Under the pieces are notes generated by a model, which worked only from the letters and a program-made list of their open reading frames with translations, did no database searches and was not told where the DNA came from. Position numbers and translations under genes: made by a program. From contig NC_083883.1 of the NCBI RefSeq assembly GCF_032452875.1, forward strand, positions 53,504,698 through 53,568,697: 64,000 bases of DNA, given 5' to 3'. The stretch comes from Bos javanicus. Lineage: Eukaryota; Chordata; Mammalia; Artiodactyla; Bovidae. Shown here piece by piece: positions 40,246-51,062 of this stretch (its first letter is position 1; each line of letters opens with the position of its first letter).

Positions 40246-40412
40246 CTGATTGTACAGTACACAAAAGCACAACCACGTGTAGAGGATACACACATGGGAC
40301 AATGACAATGTGCAGCAGACACGTGAACGAACAGGTAACCAGACACGGGAATGCACACTGGCATCTTTGAAAGTTTGCAACTTGAAGGTACGTATGTAGG
40401 GGACTTGCTGTA

Positions 40413-41062
40413 TTGAATTAGTTAACATTTAAAACTCAGGAGATTTCACATAAAGTCTGGGCTTCTAACTTCTCTTGTAAAATCACAAGGGGAAGGCCAC
40501 ATTGGGCCTGCATTCTTGGATGGGGGAATTGCCTGGAGCCACTGCTTATTTTGGCTGTGCCGAAGTTTGCCAGGGTCCCCAGGGAGCTGTATCAGCTGCC
40601 ATCTGTCACTGTTCTCTTCACCTCACCTGGCATCTGCAGGTGCATGAACTTGTTACCTTTCCCTACCCACGTTATCAGCTGCCATCTGCCACTGTTCTCT
40701 TCACCTCACCTGGCATCTGCAGGTGCATGAACTTGTTACCTTTCCCTACCCACATGTATGGTCCCAACCTTCACCCCAACAATGATTTGACCCAAACCTG
40801 CATCTGCAATGCTTTTGTTCACCCAACGTCTTCCCCCTCAATATCCAGTTCCTACTGGACCTCTCCAGAAAAGAATCTTCTCATAGATCCATGAAGGGAC
40901 TCACTGCTGAAGCACCCTCCAAAGCAGAAATGAAATGATGGATAACACTTATGACCTCACAAGTAGCATCAGCACAGTTCCTGTTTATTTGCTAATGTCT
41001 CCTGCAATACTGGGCGTAAATTTCATACGGCCAGCTACCCAGCTATTTATCTCTGAATCAGC
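40413..41062. other. Unassigned sequence containing a tandem duplication
   Basis: No recognised repeat family besides the 83-bp tandem duplication. A 130-codon frame (40502-40894) spans the duplication and repeats the same peptide block; no domain. Confidence 0.4.
40590..40753. repeat. Recent 83-bp tandem duplication
   Basis: Two head-to-tail units, 40590-40672 and 40673-40753, each starting TATCAGCTGCCATCTG and ending TTTCCCTACCCAC. I find only one internal difference (CTGTCAC versus CTGCCAC) plus the junction bases. Confidence 0.95.
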
Positions 41063-41270
41063 AGAATGTCTCAGCCTCAGCATTATTATATTCAGTCAGA
41101 TAATCCCCTGTTGTTGGAAGATGTCCTTTGCATTGCGGATGTTTATCAGCATCTTTAGGTTCTACTCACTGGAGGTGAGTAGCATCCCAGTCACTCTCAG
41201 TTATGACGATCAAAATTGTCCCCAGACATGGCCCTAGGAGGGCAAAACTGTCCCCACCTGAAAATCACTA
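41063..41270 (-). mobile_element. MER5A-like hAT element
   Basis: ATGTCTCAGCCTCAGCATTA, GATAATCCCCTGTTGTTGGA, GTCCTTTGCATTGCGGATGT, TCAAAATTGTCCCCAGACAT, GGGCAAAACTGTCCCCACCT. More diverged than the other copies. Confidence 0.7.
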
Positions 41271-41317
41271 AGCTGATGTATGGCCTGGCACAGAGTCAGC
41301 AAGGAAATGCTCTTTGA

Positions 41318-41395
41318 ATGGTTGGGTGGAAGGGAGGAAGGATGGATGGATGAATGGGTAGGTGGATGGATGGGTGGATAGATGGTGGACGGGTG
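41318..41395. repeat. (TGGA)n-type tetranucleotide repeat
   Basis: Imperfect GGAT/GGGT tetramers (GGATGGATGGATGAATGGGT). They follow a TGGCCTGGCACAGAGTCAGC phrase, so they probably expanded from an L2 3' end. Confidence 0.9.
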
Positions 41396-42383
41396 AACTG
41401 ACAAATTTATGATACCAAGTCTAAGGAGTCGGGGAGGAAGAAGGTTGAAAAATTCAAGACACAGCCAATTGAAAAACAATGAAGGTAAAGTTAATACAAG
41501 AACTCTGAAATGGCAATTTTAAACAAGAGCAAATTGAGTTAAAATCCCGCTCAACTTTTCAGGGTTGCTGGTAGTTATTTAAAGTGAAGACCAATTGTCA
41601 TAAATTCATAAGAGGATCAAGATTACATGGCTGGAGTAAGACTTTGCACACTTAGATACAGCTTCCTAAACAGAATTTGCCTTCTGCAACTTAGCTTTTT
41701 TATTTTTATTTTTTGGTTCCTAAAGCTGGCCCTGATTTGTAGCCTGGTAATCTGTCCTGTGCAGACCCTCATTTTAGGACCAAAATGAATTTTCTGTAGG
41801 AATTAATTTAAAGCAAGCAAAGGCAAAGTTTGAGAGATGACAGAGCACTGAATGATTTTCCCCTTAGGGAGACTATTTCTAGCTCAACAGTATCTCATGG
41901 GACCACCAATGTCGTTCAAACTACCCCTCTTTTACTTACAGAGTTGAAAAGGTGAGTAGGGGACTCTGGGTTCAGGCTCACTGGCCCTTGAATCCGGGCC
42001 AACTTAAGATGCGTTTCCCAACCATCAAATGTCATCAGCTCTAAGATTTGTCTTTTCTACTAATGCTAGAGTTCAAATGGTTCATTTAGACCCACCAATT
42101 TTTCTTTTGGGGGGAAAAAAAACCCAGATTCAAAACAAATTTTGGAAAAAGAAACCAATCAAGTATTGTTCTTTTCAATGATGCTTCCACAGAATAACTC
42201 TCATCAAGACTGAGTTAATGGTTTTGTACTAGGTGATTCCTGTGTTTTCAGAAGGATTTGTAGTTTCAGACATGAGCGTGGGGATAAACCCTGTCCTCTA
42301 GGATTTATACATATAACCCCATCTGGTTGGTAGAAAAGAGTTGGAGAAGACAGGTAGATTTCTCACTCATTGTGTTCTGATCC
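41396..42383. other. Repeat-poor ~1-kb segment
   Basis: AT-rich and without a recognised repeat or frame. Candidate for conserved non-coding DNA. Confidence 0.4.
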
Positions 42384-42391
42384 CTGTTCAT

Positions 42392-42598
42392 AGGGTTTCC
42401 CTAGTAGCTCAGACAGTAAAGGGTCTGCCTGCCAATGTTCGAGACCCAGGTTTGATCCCTGGGTTCAGGAAGATCCAGTGGAAAAGGAAATGGCTACCCA
42501 CTCCAGTATTCTTGCCTGGAGAATTCCATAGACAGAGGAGCCTGGCAGGCTAAAGGGGTTGTAAAGAGTGGGAGACAACTGAGTGACTAACACACTCT
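42392..42598 (+). mobile_element. Bov-tA SINE with 8-bp duplication
   Basis: AGGGTTTCCCTAGTAGCTCA, AGGTTTGATCCCTGGGTTCA, CTTGCCTGGAGAATTCCATA. Flanks CTGTTCAT at 42384-42391 and 42599-42606 are identical. The ACAGTCCATG stretch is deleted (GGCTAAAGGGG). Confidence 0.93.
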
Positions 42599-42606
42599 CT
42601 GTTCAT

Positions 42607-43221
42607 TAACAGATAAGAAGTTAAAGAAAACCTTCCCCAATCATCACCAGCAAACAGGAAGCTCACACTTAGAGAGACACCCCCCACCCTGACCCCCCGC
42701 CCAAAATAAAGGAAGGCTCCGACTTCCTGCCACCAAAGCAAGTCTAAATGTTTCTTCTAAACACCACAGCTAGTGAAAACAACATTCCATTTGCAACAAT
42801 AGCTTCTTTCTCAAAGTTCATAAAGCTAAACAAGGCAAGTTGAAAATGAGATGAGGAATTATTACCAGGAAGTGCTTTCTCTTTAATTGTGAGCATGCCT
42901 AATTTGGTCATTTAAAGAACAAACAATTTTATCTTAATGATGCTCTTAGATTTAAAATGTGTTGAGTGAGCTTTAGTGACTTTCTCTGAATTTGAGAGTC
43001 ATACAGTTTTAGGAAAACCTCCTGACCTCCAGCACGGCAGTAACACTCTTTCCTGCTCCTTATGTACTGGAGCACCGGGGGACCGAATGTTTGATGTGTT
43101 CTCTCTGTGATTTTCTAAATCACGGCTCTCAACCTGTGGAACCACAGATCCCAGCAGAGAAGGGCCCTTTTTGGATGTATGGTCCCAAAAGCCATAGGTG
43201 CACCAAGCAGTATATTTTTCT
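42607..43221. other. Unassigned sequence
   Basis: A C-rich run lies at 42680-42703 (ACCCCCCACCCTGACCCCCC). The rest is AT-rich with no recognised repeat or gene. Confidence 0.45.
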
Positions 43222-44022
43222 TTTCCTTTTTATTTTGTATTGGAATATAGCTGATTAACAATGTTATGATAGTTTCAGGCAGACAGCAAAGGGACTCAAC
43301 CATACATCTATGTGTATCCATTCTCCCCCAAACTCCCCTCCCATTCAGGCTGCTGCTGCTGCTAAGTCGCTTCAGTCGTGTCCAACTCTGTGTGACCCCA
43401 TAGATGGCAGCCCACCAGGCTCCCCCGTCCCTGGGATTCTCCAGGCAAGAACACTGGAGTGGGTTGCCATTTCCTTCTCCAATGCATGAAAGTGAAAAGT
43501 GAAAGTGAAGTCGCTCAGTCGTGTCTGACTCTTCGCAACCCCATGGACTATAGCATACCAGGCTCCTCCATCCATGGGATTTTCCAGGCAAGAGTACTGG
43601 AGTGGGTTGCCATGCCCATTCAGGCCACCACGTAACATTAAGAAGAGTTCCCTGTGCTATATAGTAGGTCCCAGTTGGTTATCCGTTTTAAATATAGCAG
43701 TGTGTGCCTGTTGATCCCAAGCTCCCTAACTATCCCTTCCTCCCATCCTTCCCCTCTGGGTACCATAAGTTTGTTCTCTGAGTCTATAGGTCTGTTTCTG
43801 TTTTGTAAGTAAGTTCATCTGTATCATTTCCTTTTAGATCCACCTAGAAGGCGTATCATATGATATTCCTCTTTCTCTGACTTCTCTCAGTGTGACAATC
43901 TCTAGGTCCATCCATGTTGCTTCAAATGGCATTATTTCATTGTTTCCAATGGCTGAGTAATTAATATTCCATTGTGTATGTGCGCCACATCTTTATTCAC
44001 TCCTCTGTTGATGGACACTTAG
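43222..44022 (-). mobile_element. Artiodactyl L1 3' region split by a Bov-A2
   Basis: ATTGGAATATAGCTGATTAA, then after the SINE CCCTGTGCTATATAGTAGGT, CTGACTTCTCTCAGTGTGAC, AAATGGCATTATTTCATTGT, GTTGATGGACACTTAGG. Older L1 type, similar to 22.8 kb. Confidence 0.9.
43350..43614 (-). mobile_element. Bov-A2 SINE with 10-bp duplication
   Basis: Antisense dimer: (CTG)n, AAGTCGCTTCAGTCGTGTCC, linker AAAGTGAAAAGTGAAAGTGA, second unit to GGAGTGGGTTGCCATG. Flanks CCCATTCAGG at 43340-43349 and 43615-43624 are identical. Confidence 0.97.
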
Positions 44023-44404
44023 GTACCAAGCACTACTTTTGGATGGGCTGACAAGGTACCCACAATGTAAACACGTGTGCTTTTCAACTGTATGAAAAAG
44101 CTCTTGATTAGTAAGGTTAAAATTTACCTGAAACACTACTTAATTCATAACCTCTGGGTTAGTTATTTTTATCAGTCAAAAGATGTTAAAAGTTGAGCTA
44201 CATCATATGGGATGGGAAGTGTTTTGATAAGAAAAAGTTCTCATATACAAAACTAGAAAGCACTACTTTCTGGAACCATTATAATTCTGTAATGAATGTT
44301 TCCTTGTAATTAATTTTTAACATGTATTTAGTATAATGATACATGACAGTGGATATCCCACAAAAATCTATTGGCTTACTCTGCCACAAATGCGTGTGCA
44401 CCCA
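44023..44404. other. Unassigned AT-rich sequence
   Basis: Nothing recognised. Confidence 0.45.
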
Positions 44405-44434
44405 TACACACACACATGCACACACACACACACA
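44405..44434. repeat. (CA)n microsatellite, interrupted
   Basis: ACACACACACATGCACACAC-type repeat with one TG interruption. Confidence 0.93.
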
Positions 44435-44444
44435 AATATAGTCA

Positions 44445-44640
44445 TTTCTGTCACTTACTCTGCTACTTGCTGTATGATATGACTCTGGGGAAGTTACTAA
44501 ACCTCTCTGGGCTTCAGTTGCCTTATCAGTAAAATGGGGGTGCCAATAACAGCACCTCCTTTCATGAGACAGTTGAGAAGATTAAATAGCAAAGGATTTA
44601 GGGGGCAAGCATTGTGCCTGACACATACCAGATTTTTTTC
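44445..44640 (+). repeat. MIR SINE
   Basis: ACTCTGGGGAAGTTACTAAA, CCTCTCTGGGCTTCAGTTGC, AGTAAAATGGGGGTGCCAAT, GCATTGTGCCTGACACATAC. One of the best MIR copies here. Confidence 0.9.
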
Positions 44641-45111
44641 TAAAAACTGTATCTCCCTAACCTTTATCCTCTCTCCTTTAGCATCATTCCACCAATTCAC
44701 ACGACATTAAAATGTACAAACAAAAAGCAAGTTGGCACAAAATATTTTTGGAGTTATGGAATCATGATGACAATTAGAATAAAATCATGTTGGAATGGGA
44801 TTTCTGGCTTTCTCTCCATCTCAGTTCATCATAGTTCATGTTGTATCTTTTTTCCTACCCTTGAGCTAAAAACCACCCATTAACTTCCCAGTTGCCTTTA
44901 GAATCAGCCTGTTTTAAAGAGGACACTTATTAATGTTTCTGTAATATGCTGGCAGACAAAACCTAAGAGCTCCCTTGGGCTGCACATGTGTAGAAACACC
45001 CTCAGGCACCGCAATAGGCAAAATGTGAATTTGGCTTATGGCAGTGGACCAACAGGCTCTAGGATGTAACGTAAGACAACAACAGTATTTCCAAGATCAA
45101 GAACTCTAGAG
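44641..45111. other. Unassigned sequence
   Basis: Nothing recognised over ~470 bases. Confidence 0.45.
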
Positions 45112-45300
45112 AAAACTGCTGGGGTTAAAACTCCAGTTCTACCAATTATGTGCACAACGTGTGACCTTGTGCCAGTCATTAACCTCTCTGTGTTTCAGTT
45201 TTCCATCTATGCATGCAAAAAGCAATAATGCTATCCTCAACTCTTAATTGTAAAGAACTTATGCCTGGATCTGGCATAAAGTGGTCTGAGGATTATGCCT
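45112..45300 (+). repeat. MIR SINE
   Basis: AAACTCCAGTTCTACCAATT, GTGACCTTGTGCCAGTCATT, AACCTCTCTGTGTTTCAGTT. Confidence 0.85.
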
Positions 45301-45695
45301 TCTAAAAGGGTATGAAACAGAGACTGTGAGGTGCCTTATCCTCGAAGCCTTGGGAACAAGGCTTTACTGGGCTGAAGAACTCAGGATCTGGTTACCATCA
45401 GAGGAATAATGTGATGCCGAGTCATGGCATCACATTAGGGTAATGGATGCCTGCTTGGTTATGTTCAGATCCAACGGCAAACAATTTGGAATGTACTCCA
45501 TTATTCTAAGAGGTTCAAAGCACCATTCTGGAAAATTCAAACATGTGGACAGAACTGATACATGAATTCAAACTCCTTTGCTGCCAACTTAAAACAACTG
45601 AGTGCACCAAACTGCCTATTTTTAATGCAAGGCTATGAATGGAGTTGTCTAACTCAGGGCAGAATGTGCTCATGCCCCAAAGATTCAAGTAACCT
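45301..45695. other. Unassigned sequence
   Basis: Nothing recognised. A short palindrome-like GTGATG...CATCAC lies around 45408-45435. Confidence 0.4.
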
Positions 45696-46076
45696 TCAGT
45701 TCAGTTCAGTTCAGTCGCTCAGTCGTGTCCGACTCTTTGCAACCCCATGAATCGCAGCACACCAGGCCTCCCTGTCCATCATCAACTCCCGGAGTTCACT
45801 CAGACTCACGTCCATCGAGTCAGTGATGCCATCCAGCCATCTCATCCTCTGTCGTCCCCTTCTCCTCCTGTCTCCAATCCCAGAGTCTTTTCCATCAACT
45901 TTTCAGTCAACTCTTTGCATGAGGTGGCCAAAGTACTGGAGTTTCAGCTTTAGCATCATTCCTTCCAAAGAAACCCCAGGGCTGATCTCCTTCACAATGG
46001 ACTGATTGGATCTCCTTGCAGTCCAAGGGACTCTCAAGAGTCTTCTCCAACACCACAGTTCAAAAGCATCAACCAT
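45696..46076 (-). mobile_element. BovB 3' end
   Basis: 380 bp of antisense BovB: (TTCAG)n-type terminus, GTCGCTCAGTCGTGTCCGAC, CATCGAGTCAGTGATGCCAT, CATGAGGTGGCCAAAGTACT, CTCTCAAGAGTCTTCTCCAA. Truncated after CAAAAGCATCAA. Many CpGs survive, so it is fairly young. The minus strand encodes the RT C-terminal tail (FELWCWRRLLRVPWTARRSN). Confidence 0.95.
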
Positions 46077-46687
46077 TTGCAATTCACCCACTAGGACACG
46101 ACCTAAGGCCTGCACTTCACTTTACCAAGCTCTATTATTTTCCCACTTTTACCACGGTGACGCCTATTCTCTCACTCCTATAAACAATCATGAAACACTT
46201 TGAGTTGTGGGCTCCATTCGTGTGTTAAATGACAGACTGTAAGTTACTCTTCTCCGAAGCATTCCAGTTTCAACCTCTCCTTAGAATTCCAAGGTGGAAA
46301 CGTCCATACTGGTCACTCTGTAACTCTTCCCAACAGTCCTGTCCAAGATGTGTGCTGTGGGGAGCAAGCCTGGTTTGCTGAAACCAGCTAAGTTCAGCCT
46401 CCCTACCATCAGGCAAGTTCAATAAGCCTGTGGATATCCATCCATGAATCTACACTGACTAAATGTCACTATTGAACTTTCTCTTTTTTATGTTTCTCAC
46501 TTAGTCTCCAAATAAGATTTCCTTTATAAAATGTTTTCCATTATAAATTAGAAAGAGCATATTCCCAGCATGAAGCACTTAAAATACACAAGAAAGCTGA
46601 TGGGGAAAGAAATAACATCTATTTCCATGCCCAGAGCTCATCCACTGTCAATATTTTGCCATATTTCCCTCTAGTCCTTTTTTCTAT
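46077..46687. other. Unassigned sequence
   Basis: Nothing recognised over ~600 bases. Confidence 0.45.
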
Positions 46688-46777
46688 TGATAATTTCTTT
46701 TTTCAGCTTTACTGAGATTATAGTGGACATAGAATATTATATCAAAGTGTACAATATAATGATTTGATATATTGTAT

Positions 46778-46997
46778 GTGTGTGCTAAGTTGCTCAGTCA
46801 TGTCTGACTCTTTGTGACCCCATGGACTATAGACCACCAGGCTCCTATGTCCATGGAGATTCTCCAGGCAAGAATACCGGAGTCAGTTGCCATTTCCTCT
46901 TTCAGGGGATCTTCCCAACCCAGGGATCAAACTTGTATCTCCTGTGTCTCCTGCATTGGCAGGCGGATTCTTTACCACTGAGCCACCTGGGAAGACC
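46778..46997 (-). mobile_element. Bov-tA SINE inside L1M
   Basis: GTGCTAAGTTGCTCAGTCAT, CGGAGTCAGTTGCCATTTCC, GAGCCACCTGGGAAGACCC. A small duplication TATCTCCTGTGTCTCCTGC sits in its tRNA part. Confidence 0.93.
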
Positions 46998-47388
46998 CTA
47001 TTATCTCAATAAGTTTAGTTGAAATTCATCACCTGTATGTTACATCCCCAGAACTTAGTAATCTTACAACTGGAAACTTATACCTTTTGATACCCTTCTG
47101 CCCATTTTGTCCACACCCCCATGGCCTTGGGAAGTACCTATCTGTTCTCTGTATCTGAGTTCAGTTATTTCAAGATTTCATGTATAAGTGAGTTCATACA
47201 GTGTTCATCTTTCTCTAACGGACTTATTTCACTTAGCACAAGGCCCTCAAGGTCCATGTGCGTATTTGCGAATGGTGGGATTTCCTTCCTTTCTATGGTA
47301 GAAAAGCGTTTCATTGCATAGATATATACCACAATGTATTAATGCATTCACTTACAGATGGACACTTGGGTAGCTTTCATATCTTCTG

Positions 47389-47595
47389 TGTGTGTGTTAG
47401 TCCCTCAGTCGTGTCCGACTCTTTGCGACCCCGTGGACTATAGCCTGCTAGGCTCCTCTGTCCATGGAATTCTCCAGGCAAGAATACTGGAGTGGGTTGT
47501 CATTTCCTTCTCCAGGGGATCTTCCCAACGCAGGGACTGAACCCAGGTCTCCTGCGTTACAGGCAGATTCTTAACCATCTGACCCACCAGGGAAG
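47389..47595 (-). mobile_element. Bov-tA SINE inside L1M
   Basis: GTCCCTCAGTCGTGTCCGAC, TGGAGTGGGTTGTCATTTCC, TCTGACCCACCAGGGAAG. Flanks TTTCATATCTT and TTTCCATGTCTT suggest the duplication. Confidence 0.93.
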
Positions 47596-47815
47596 TTTCC
47601 ATGTCTTAGTAATTGTAAATAATGCTGCAGTGAACATCGGGGTGCACATATCACTTCAAGACAGTCCTTTGATTTCCTTTGTGGTTAAGAATCCTTTGGT
47701 ATATACCCAGAGGCGGAACTGCTGGATCATATGGTAGTTCATCTTTTAGTTTTTTTGAGGAGACATTCCACAGTGGGGGCACCAATTTACATCCCCAATT
47801 TCTTGGCTGCAGCTT

Positions 47816-47934
47816 TTATTTTTCTTTCTTTTTGTTTGTACTGCACCACATGTGGGATCTTAGTTCTCCAACCAGGGATCAAACCCATACCCTTTGCAGT
47901 GGAAGCTCAGAGTCTTAACCCTTGGGCTGTCAGG
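47816..47934 (-). mobile_element. CHR-type tRNA SINE
   Basis: TACTGCACCACATGTGGGAT, GTTCTCCAACCAGGGATCAA, TTAACCCTTGGGCTGTCAGG. It abuts the L1M. Confidence 0.87.
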
Positions 47935-48447
47935 TTGCATGTCCATGGTTGCAATCCTTACACACATGGGATCATTCCATCCATACAATTTCATATCCCA
48001 CTTTTCTTCACTTGGGCTTCTTGTCTGTGCACCTTTTTTGTGCTGCTGTCATTAGGGTTAGATGGAAAAGTTCCATCTTAGTTTAGTTGAATAATCAGGA
48101 GAAAGGACTCATTCTCTTCCTGGTTGGGATGATTAGAGTAGTAGTAGAAGACACTGAAGGCCAACTGGGAAGGAAGGACCCTCAAGGACTGGGAGATGAG
48201 GGTGAATAAGGCTGATGGTGGAGGGAGTGACAATATCCAAATTTCTGTTAAGCTTTTCTCTCAGGATTCCTGCAGAGTTGATCTTCAGGGGATCGAGTCA
48301 TGAAAAACCACAAACTCATTGGCTCCAGGACACAGCAAGACACACTTCAGACTTGTTTTTTTTCCATCTGAATTGATTGCAGCATTTACTAATCAGAAGA
48401 GACTAAATAAAGATGCTGGTTTACAACTTCTATCAAAAACATGTAAG
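47935..48447. other. Unassigned sequence
   Basis: Possibly more L1M at 47935-48060, but too diverged to assign. Otherwise nothing recognised. Confidence 0.4.
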
Positions 48448-48615
48448 TGGACTTCTCAGCTGGTCCAGTGAACACAGGTTCAATCCCTGGTCTGTGAAGA
48501 TTCCATATGCTGCAGGGCAACTAAGCCAGTTAGTAACAAGATACTCACTGCTACTAGAGAAAACCCACTCACAGCAATGAAGACCCCAAACAGCCAACAC
48601 ACACACACACAAACG
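48448..48615 (+). mobile_element. Decayed CHR SINE
   Basis: GTGGACTTCTCAGCTGGTCC, GGTTCAATCCCTGGTCTGTG, AGCAATGAAGACCCCAAACA, and an (AC)n tail. An internal deletion removed part of the tRNA head. Confidence 0.85.
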
Positions 48616-49560
48616 CATGAGATTTCACAACACTAAGTTGGGATTTCCACATGGCAACAATGACACAGATGTGAGAAGCCACTTCAACCCAGGCATGGAC
48701 CTTCTAACTTATTCACTGTAATTTCCTCTCGACCTGCTTCGTTTCCTTACCAGCCTAGAGTCTGCAAGCACTGCAGTTTGCAAGCACAAATCTTAAAGTA
48801 ACTTCTGCTCCTCTGATATTCCCCTATTTTAAGACAGTCCAGTAAATTCCACTGCTGGTTCCTAAGTTAAAGACAGAAATGGATGGTCTTTCTCTAGCCC
48901 ACTCTCCACTGCCACCTGTGAAAGAGGGGAAGCTCTTTTGAAATAAAGACTTGAGTGATGACCACACCATCTTTATCCTGGGCTACGGAGTGTGCGGAAT
49001 AGGAAATGCAGCACTGAAGCTGAGGTGGTCCAGAGCAATGGAAGGTATGTGGGTTTGGATTTCTTTCCATTACTTTTACATAACTTTGCAATTGGCGGCA
49101 GGCTGCTTTGACCATTATTTTTTCATGCAACAGGAAAAACTATGCCCCAGGGTATGATTATTAAAATATGTTACTCTTCTATATTTAAATAGTAGAATGG
49201 CTTTTCTGTGGTTTAAAATGAGCCAAGGGAAATACCTATGGCTTAAGATGTAACTTGTACAAAGTAGGCTTAACACTCCACCACTCAGAATCAGTAACTG
49301 CCTGGGACTCAGTCATTTTTGCCATGAGATGGATATGGGCATAAGAGTATGGAGAAAAGGTTCTAGAAGCTGGGGACCTGTGGGATGACTCAGCAGCCTC
49401 ATATGCCCCTCACCTATTCTCAGGTGTATCCAACCTACACCTTGCAAGTTCTTGGGCAGCTGTCACCAAAGAGGCAACAAAGACAGAGTGAAAACAGCAA
49501 GGTTTCTGAGAAAGGAAATGACCAACTGAAGGTTCTTCAGTTGTAAGTAATTGAAATACA
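48616..49560. other. Unassigned ~950-bp segment
   Basis: No repeat recognised. Short frames on both strands around 48894-49157 have no domain. Confidence 0.4.
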
Positions 49561-49775
49561 CTCAGTTCTCATCGGAAAGCGGCTGTGCTCCCCGTGGACA
49601 TTTAACAATGTCTGCAGCCATTTTTGGTTATCACATCTGGGGATGTGGTATGGTTCTGGCATCTAGTGGGTAGAGGGTAGGAATGATGCAAACAACCTGC
49701 AAGCTACAGGTGAGCCACTGAACAAAGAATTATCTGGCCCCAAATGTCAATAGCTCTGGGGCTCGAGAAGCCCTG
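49561..49775 (+). mobile_element. MER5A-type hAT element
   Basis: ACATTTAACAATGTCTGCAG, CATTTTTGGTTATCACATCT, TTCTGGCATCTAGTGGGTAG, GAACAAAGAATTATCTGGCC, CAAATGTCAATAGCTCTGGG. Near full length. Confidence 0.88.
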
Positions 49776-50092
49776 CCTGAGCCCAACAGAGAGAATGTGC
49801 GGGAAAGAGAGGTGTAGATGGTCAGATTGCTACTGGCCCCCCGCCCCAATATTCATGTCTCCTTTTTACTGTAGTAATAACACTTTTATAATCAAATCAA
49901 CTTTTTTGAGGTGTGCAATTATGAATTTTAAAACATGTATAGATTCATGTAACCAGCATCACAATCAGACCATTTCTATCACCTCTCAAATTCCCTGGCA
50001 CTGCCCTTCAAAGCCACACCTCCCCCACCTATAACCCTCGGCAACCGGGAATCTACTCTCCATTCTTCTGAAGGATGTCATATAAATGGAAT

Positions 50093-50570
50093 TGAGACAG
50101 GCTGGGACCTGGGACTCTTTGCTGCAGTACTGCAATGCTTGTACTCAGACACACCTCTCCTCGAGCAACAAAGAAACTATAAGGGACTAAAAATAAATGT
50201 GTGCATACAGTTGGGGCAAATTATGGACACAAGACACAAAAAGATAAAAAAAATCCCTATTGGAGCAAAAACTGGGCGATGGGAACAAAATCTAGGTACG
50301 GCACACGTCTCAACACTCACCACCACCAAAGGGGTGAGCAAAACACCGAAACCACCCCTCCAGTCTGTCCCCTGCACACACACCACTACCTCTATCCTAC
50401 ATAAGGAACAAGCTTGCCCGCTCAGCAAGTGAGCAAACAGGGGAAACTGTTGCTTGTTCTCACACCCACCACTGCAGCAGGGGCCCCAGTAACGCCTTGC
50501 CTGAATTTTCAATTTGGCCTCTGATCAATTTCTACTGATTGCAGAAGGCCAGGAACCCTGGTTGGTATCA
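50093..50570. mobile_element. Solo ERV-type LTR with 4-bp target duplication
   Basis: 478 bp bounded by TG...CA (TGAGACAGGCTGGGACC at left, CCCTGGTTGGTATCA at right). GAAT is duplicated at 50089-50092 and 50571-50574. Outside it the L1M is continuous (ATAAATG-GAAT-CATACAG), so the limits are exact. A 4-bp duplication fits class I (ERV1, gammaretrovirus-like) integration. The 3' part, with GCCAGGAACCCTGG near its end, looks U5-like. No internal gene remains, as expected after LTR-LTR recombination. Confidence 0.85.
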
Positions 50571-50866
50571 GAATCATACAGCGTGTAATCTTTTGGGACT
50601 GTTTCTTTCATTCGCCATGATGCCTTTGAGATTCATCCAAATTGCATTATGAATCAATAATTCATTCCTTTTTATTACTGAGCTGTTTTGCAATTGTATG
50701 GATGTACCACAATCTGTTTATCCATTCATCTGTTGAAGGACATTTGGGTTGATTCCAGTTTCACACCATTGTGAACAGAGCTGCCAGAAACACTCATGTA
50801 CAGGTTTTTGTATAAACACAGGGCTTTATTTCTCTGGGATAAATATCCAGGAGGAAGACTGCTGAG

Positions 50867-50942
50867 TTATACGGCCCATATATGGCAGTTATACGGCCCA
50901 CATATGGCAGTTATAGGGCACATATATATATATATATATATG
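50867..50942. repeat. 22-bp tandem repeat and (AT)n
   Basis: ATACGGCCCATATATGGCAG and ATACGGCCCACATATGGCAG follow each other with a 22-bp period, then a decayed third unit runs into alternating AT (about 50923-50941). It grew inside the L1M sequence that normally reads like 'gggtcatatggtagtt'. Confidence 0.85.
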
Positions 50943-51062
50943 GCATATATGTGGCATATAACTTTATAAAAACTACCAAACCATTGGCTGCACCATTTTA
51001 CATTCTCATAAGAGATCCAGGTGCTCTGCATCTTTGTCAGCATTTGGTATTCTGCATCTTTT

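Larger units (their letters stand above)
39198..40410 (-). mobile_element. Tigger-like (pogo) DNA transposon, internally deleted, complete ends
   Basis: Both ends are preserved: CAGTAAGCCCTCTACATACA on the left and CGTATGTAGGGGACTTGCTG on the right, inverted repeats flanked by TA (39196-39197 and 40411-40412), the Tc1/mariner-pogo target. Interior AT-rich phrases (GTACTGTACAGTAATGGGAT) agree with the copy at 56964-57512. A T19 run (39675-39693) and a BovB (40021-40245) lie inside. An autonomous Tigger is about 2.4 kb or more; this one is under 1 kb without the BovB. Confidence 0.87.
46688..47815 (-). mobile_element. Ancient L1M split by two Bov-tA SINEs
   Basis: Antisense old L1: TTCAGCTTTACTGAGATTAT, GTACAATATAATGATTTGAT, TTCACTTAGCACAAGGCCCT, GATGGACACTTGGGTAGCTT, AATAATGCTGCAGTGAACAT, GGATCATATGGTAGTTCATC. 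The pieces join in L1 order when the SINEs are removed. Confidence 0.9.

Noticed and set aside
50089..50574. An intact endogenous retrovirus at the LTR
   Set aside because: Only one LTR is present, with no gag, pol or env sequence between the target duplications.
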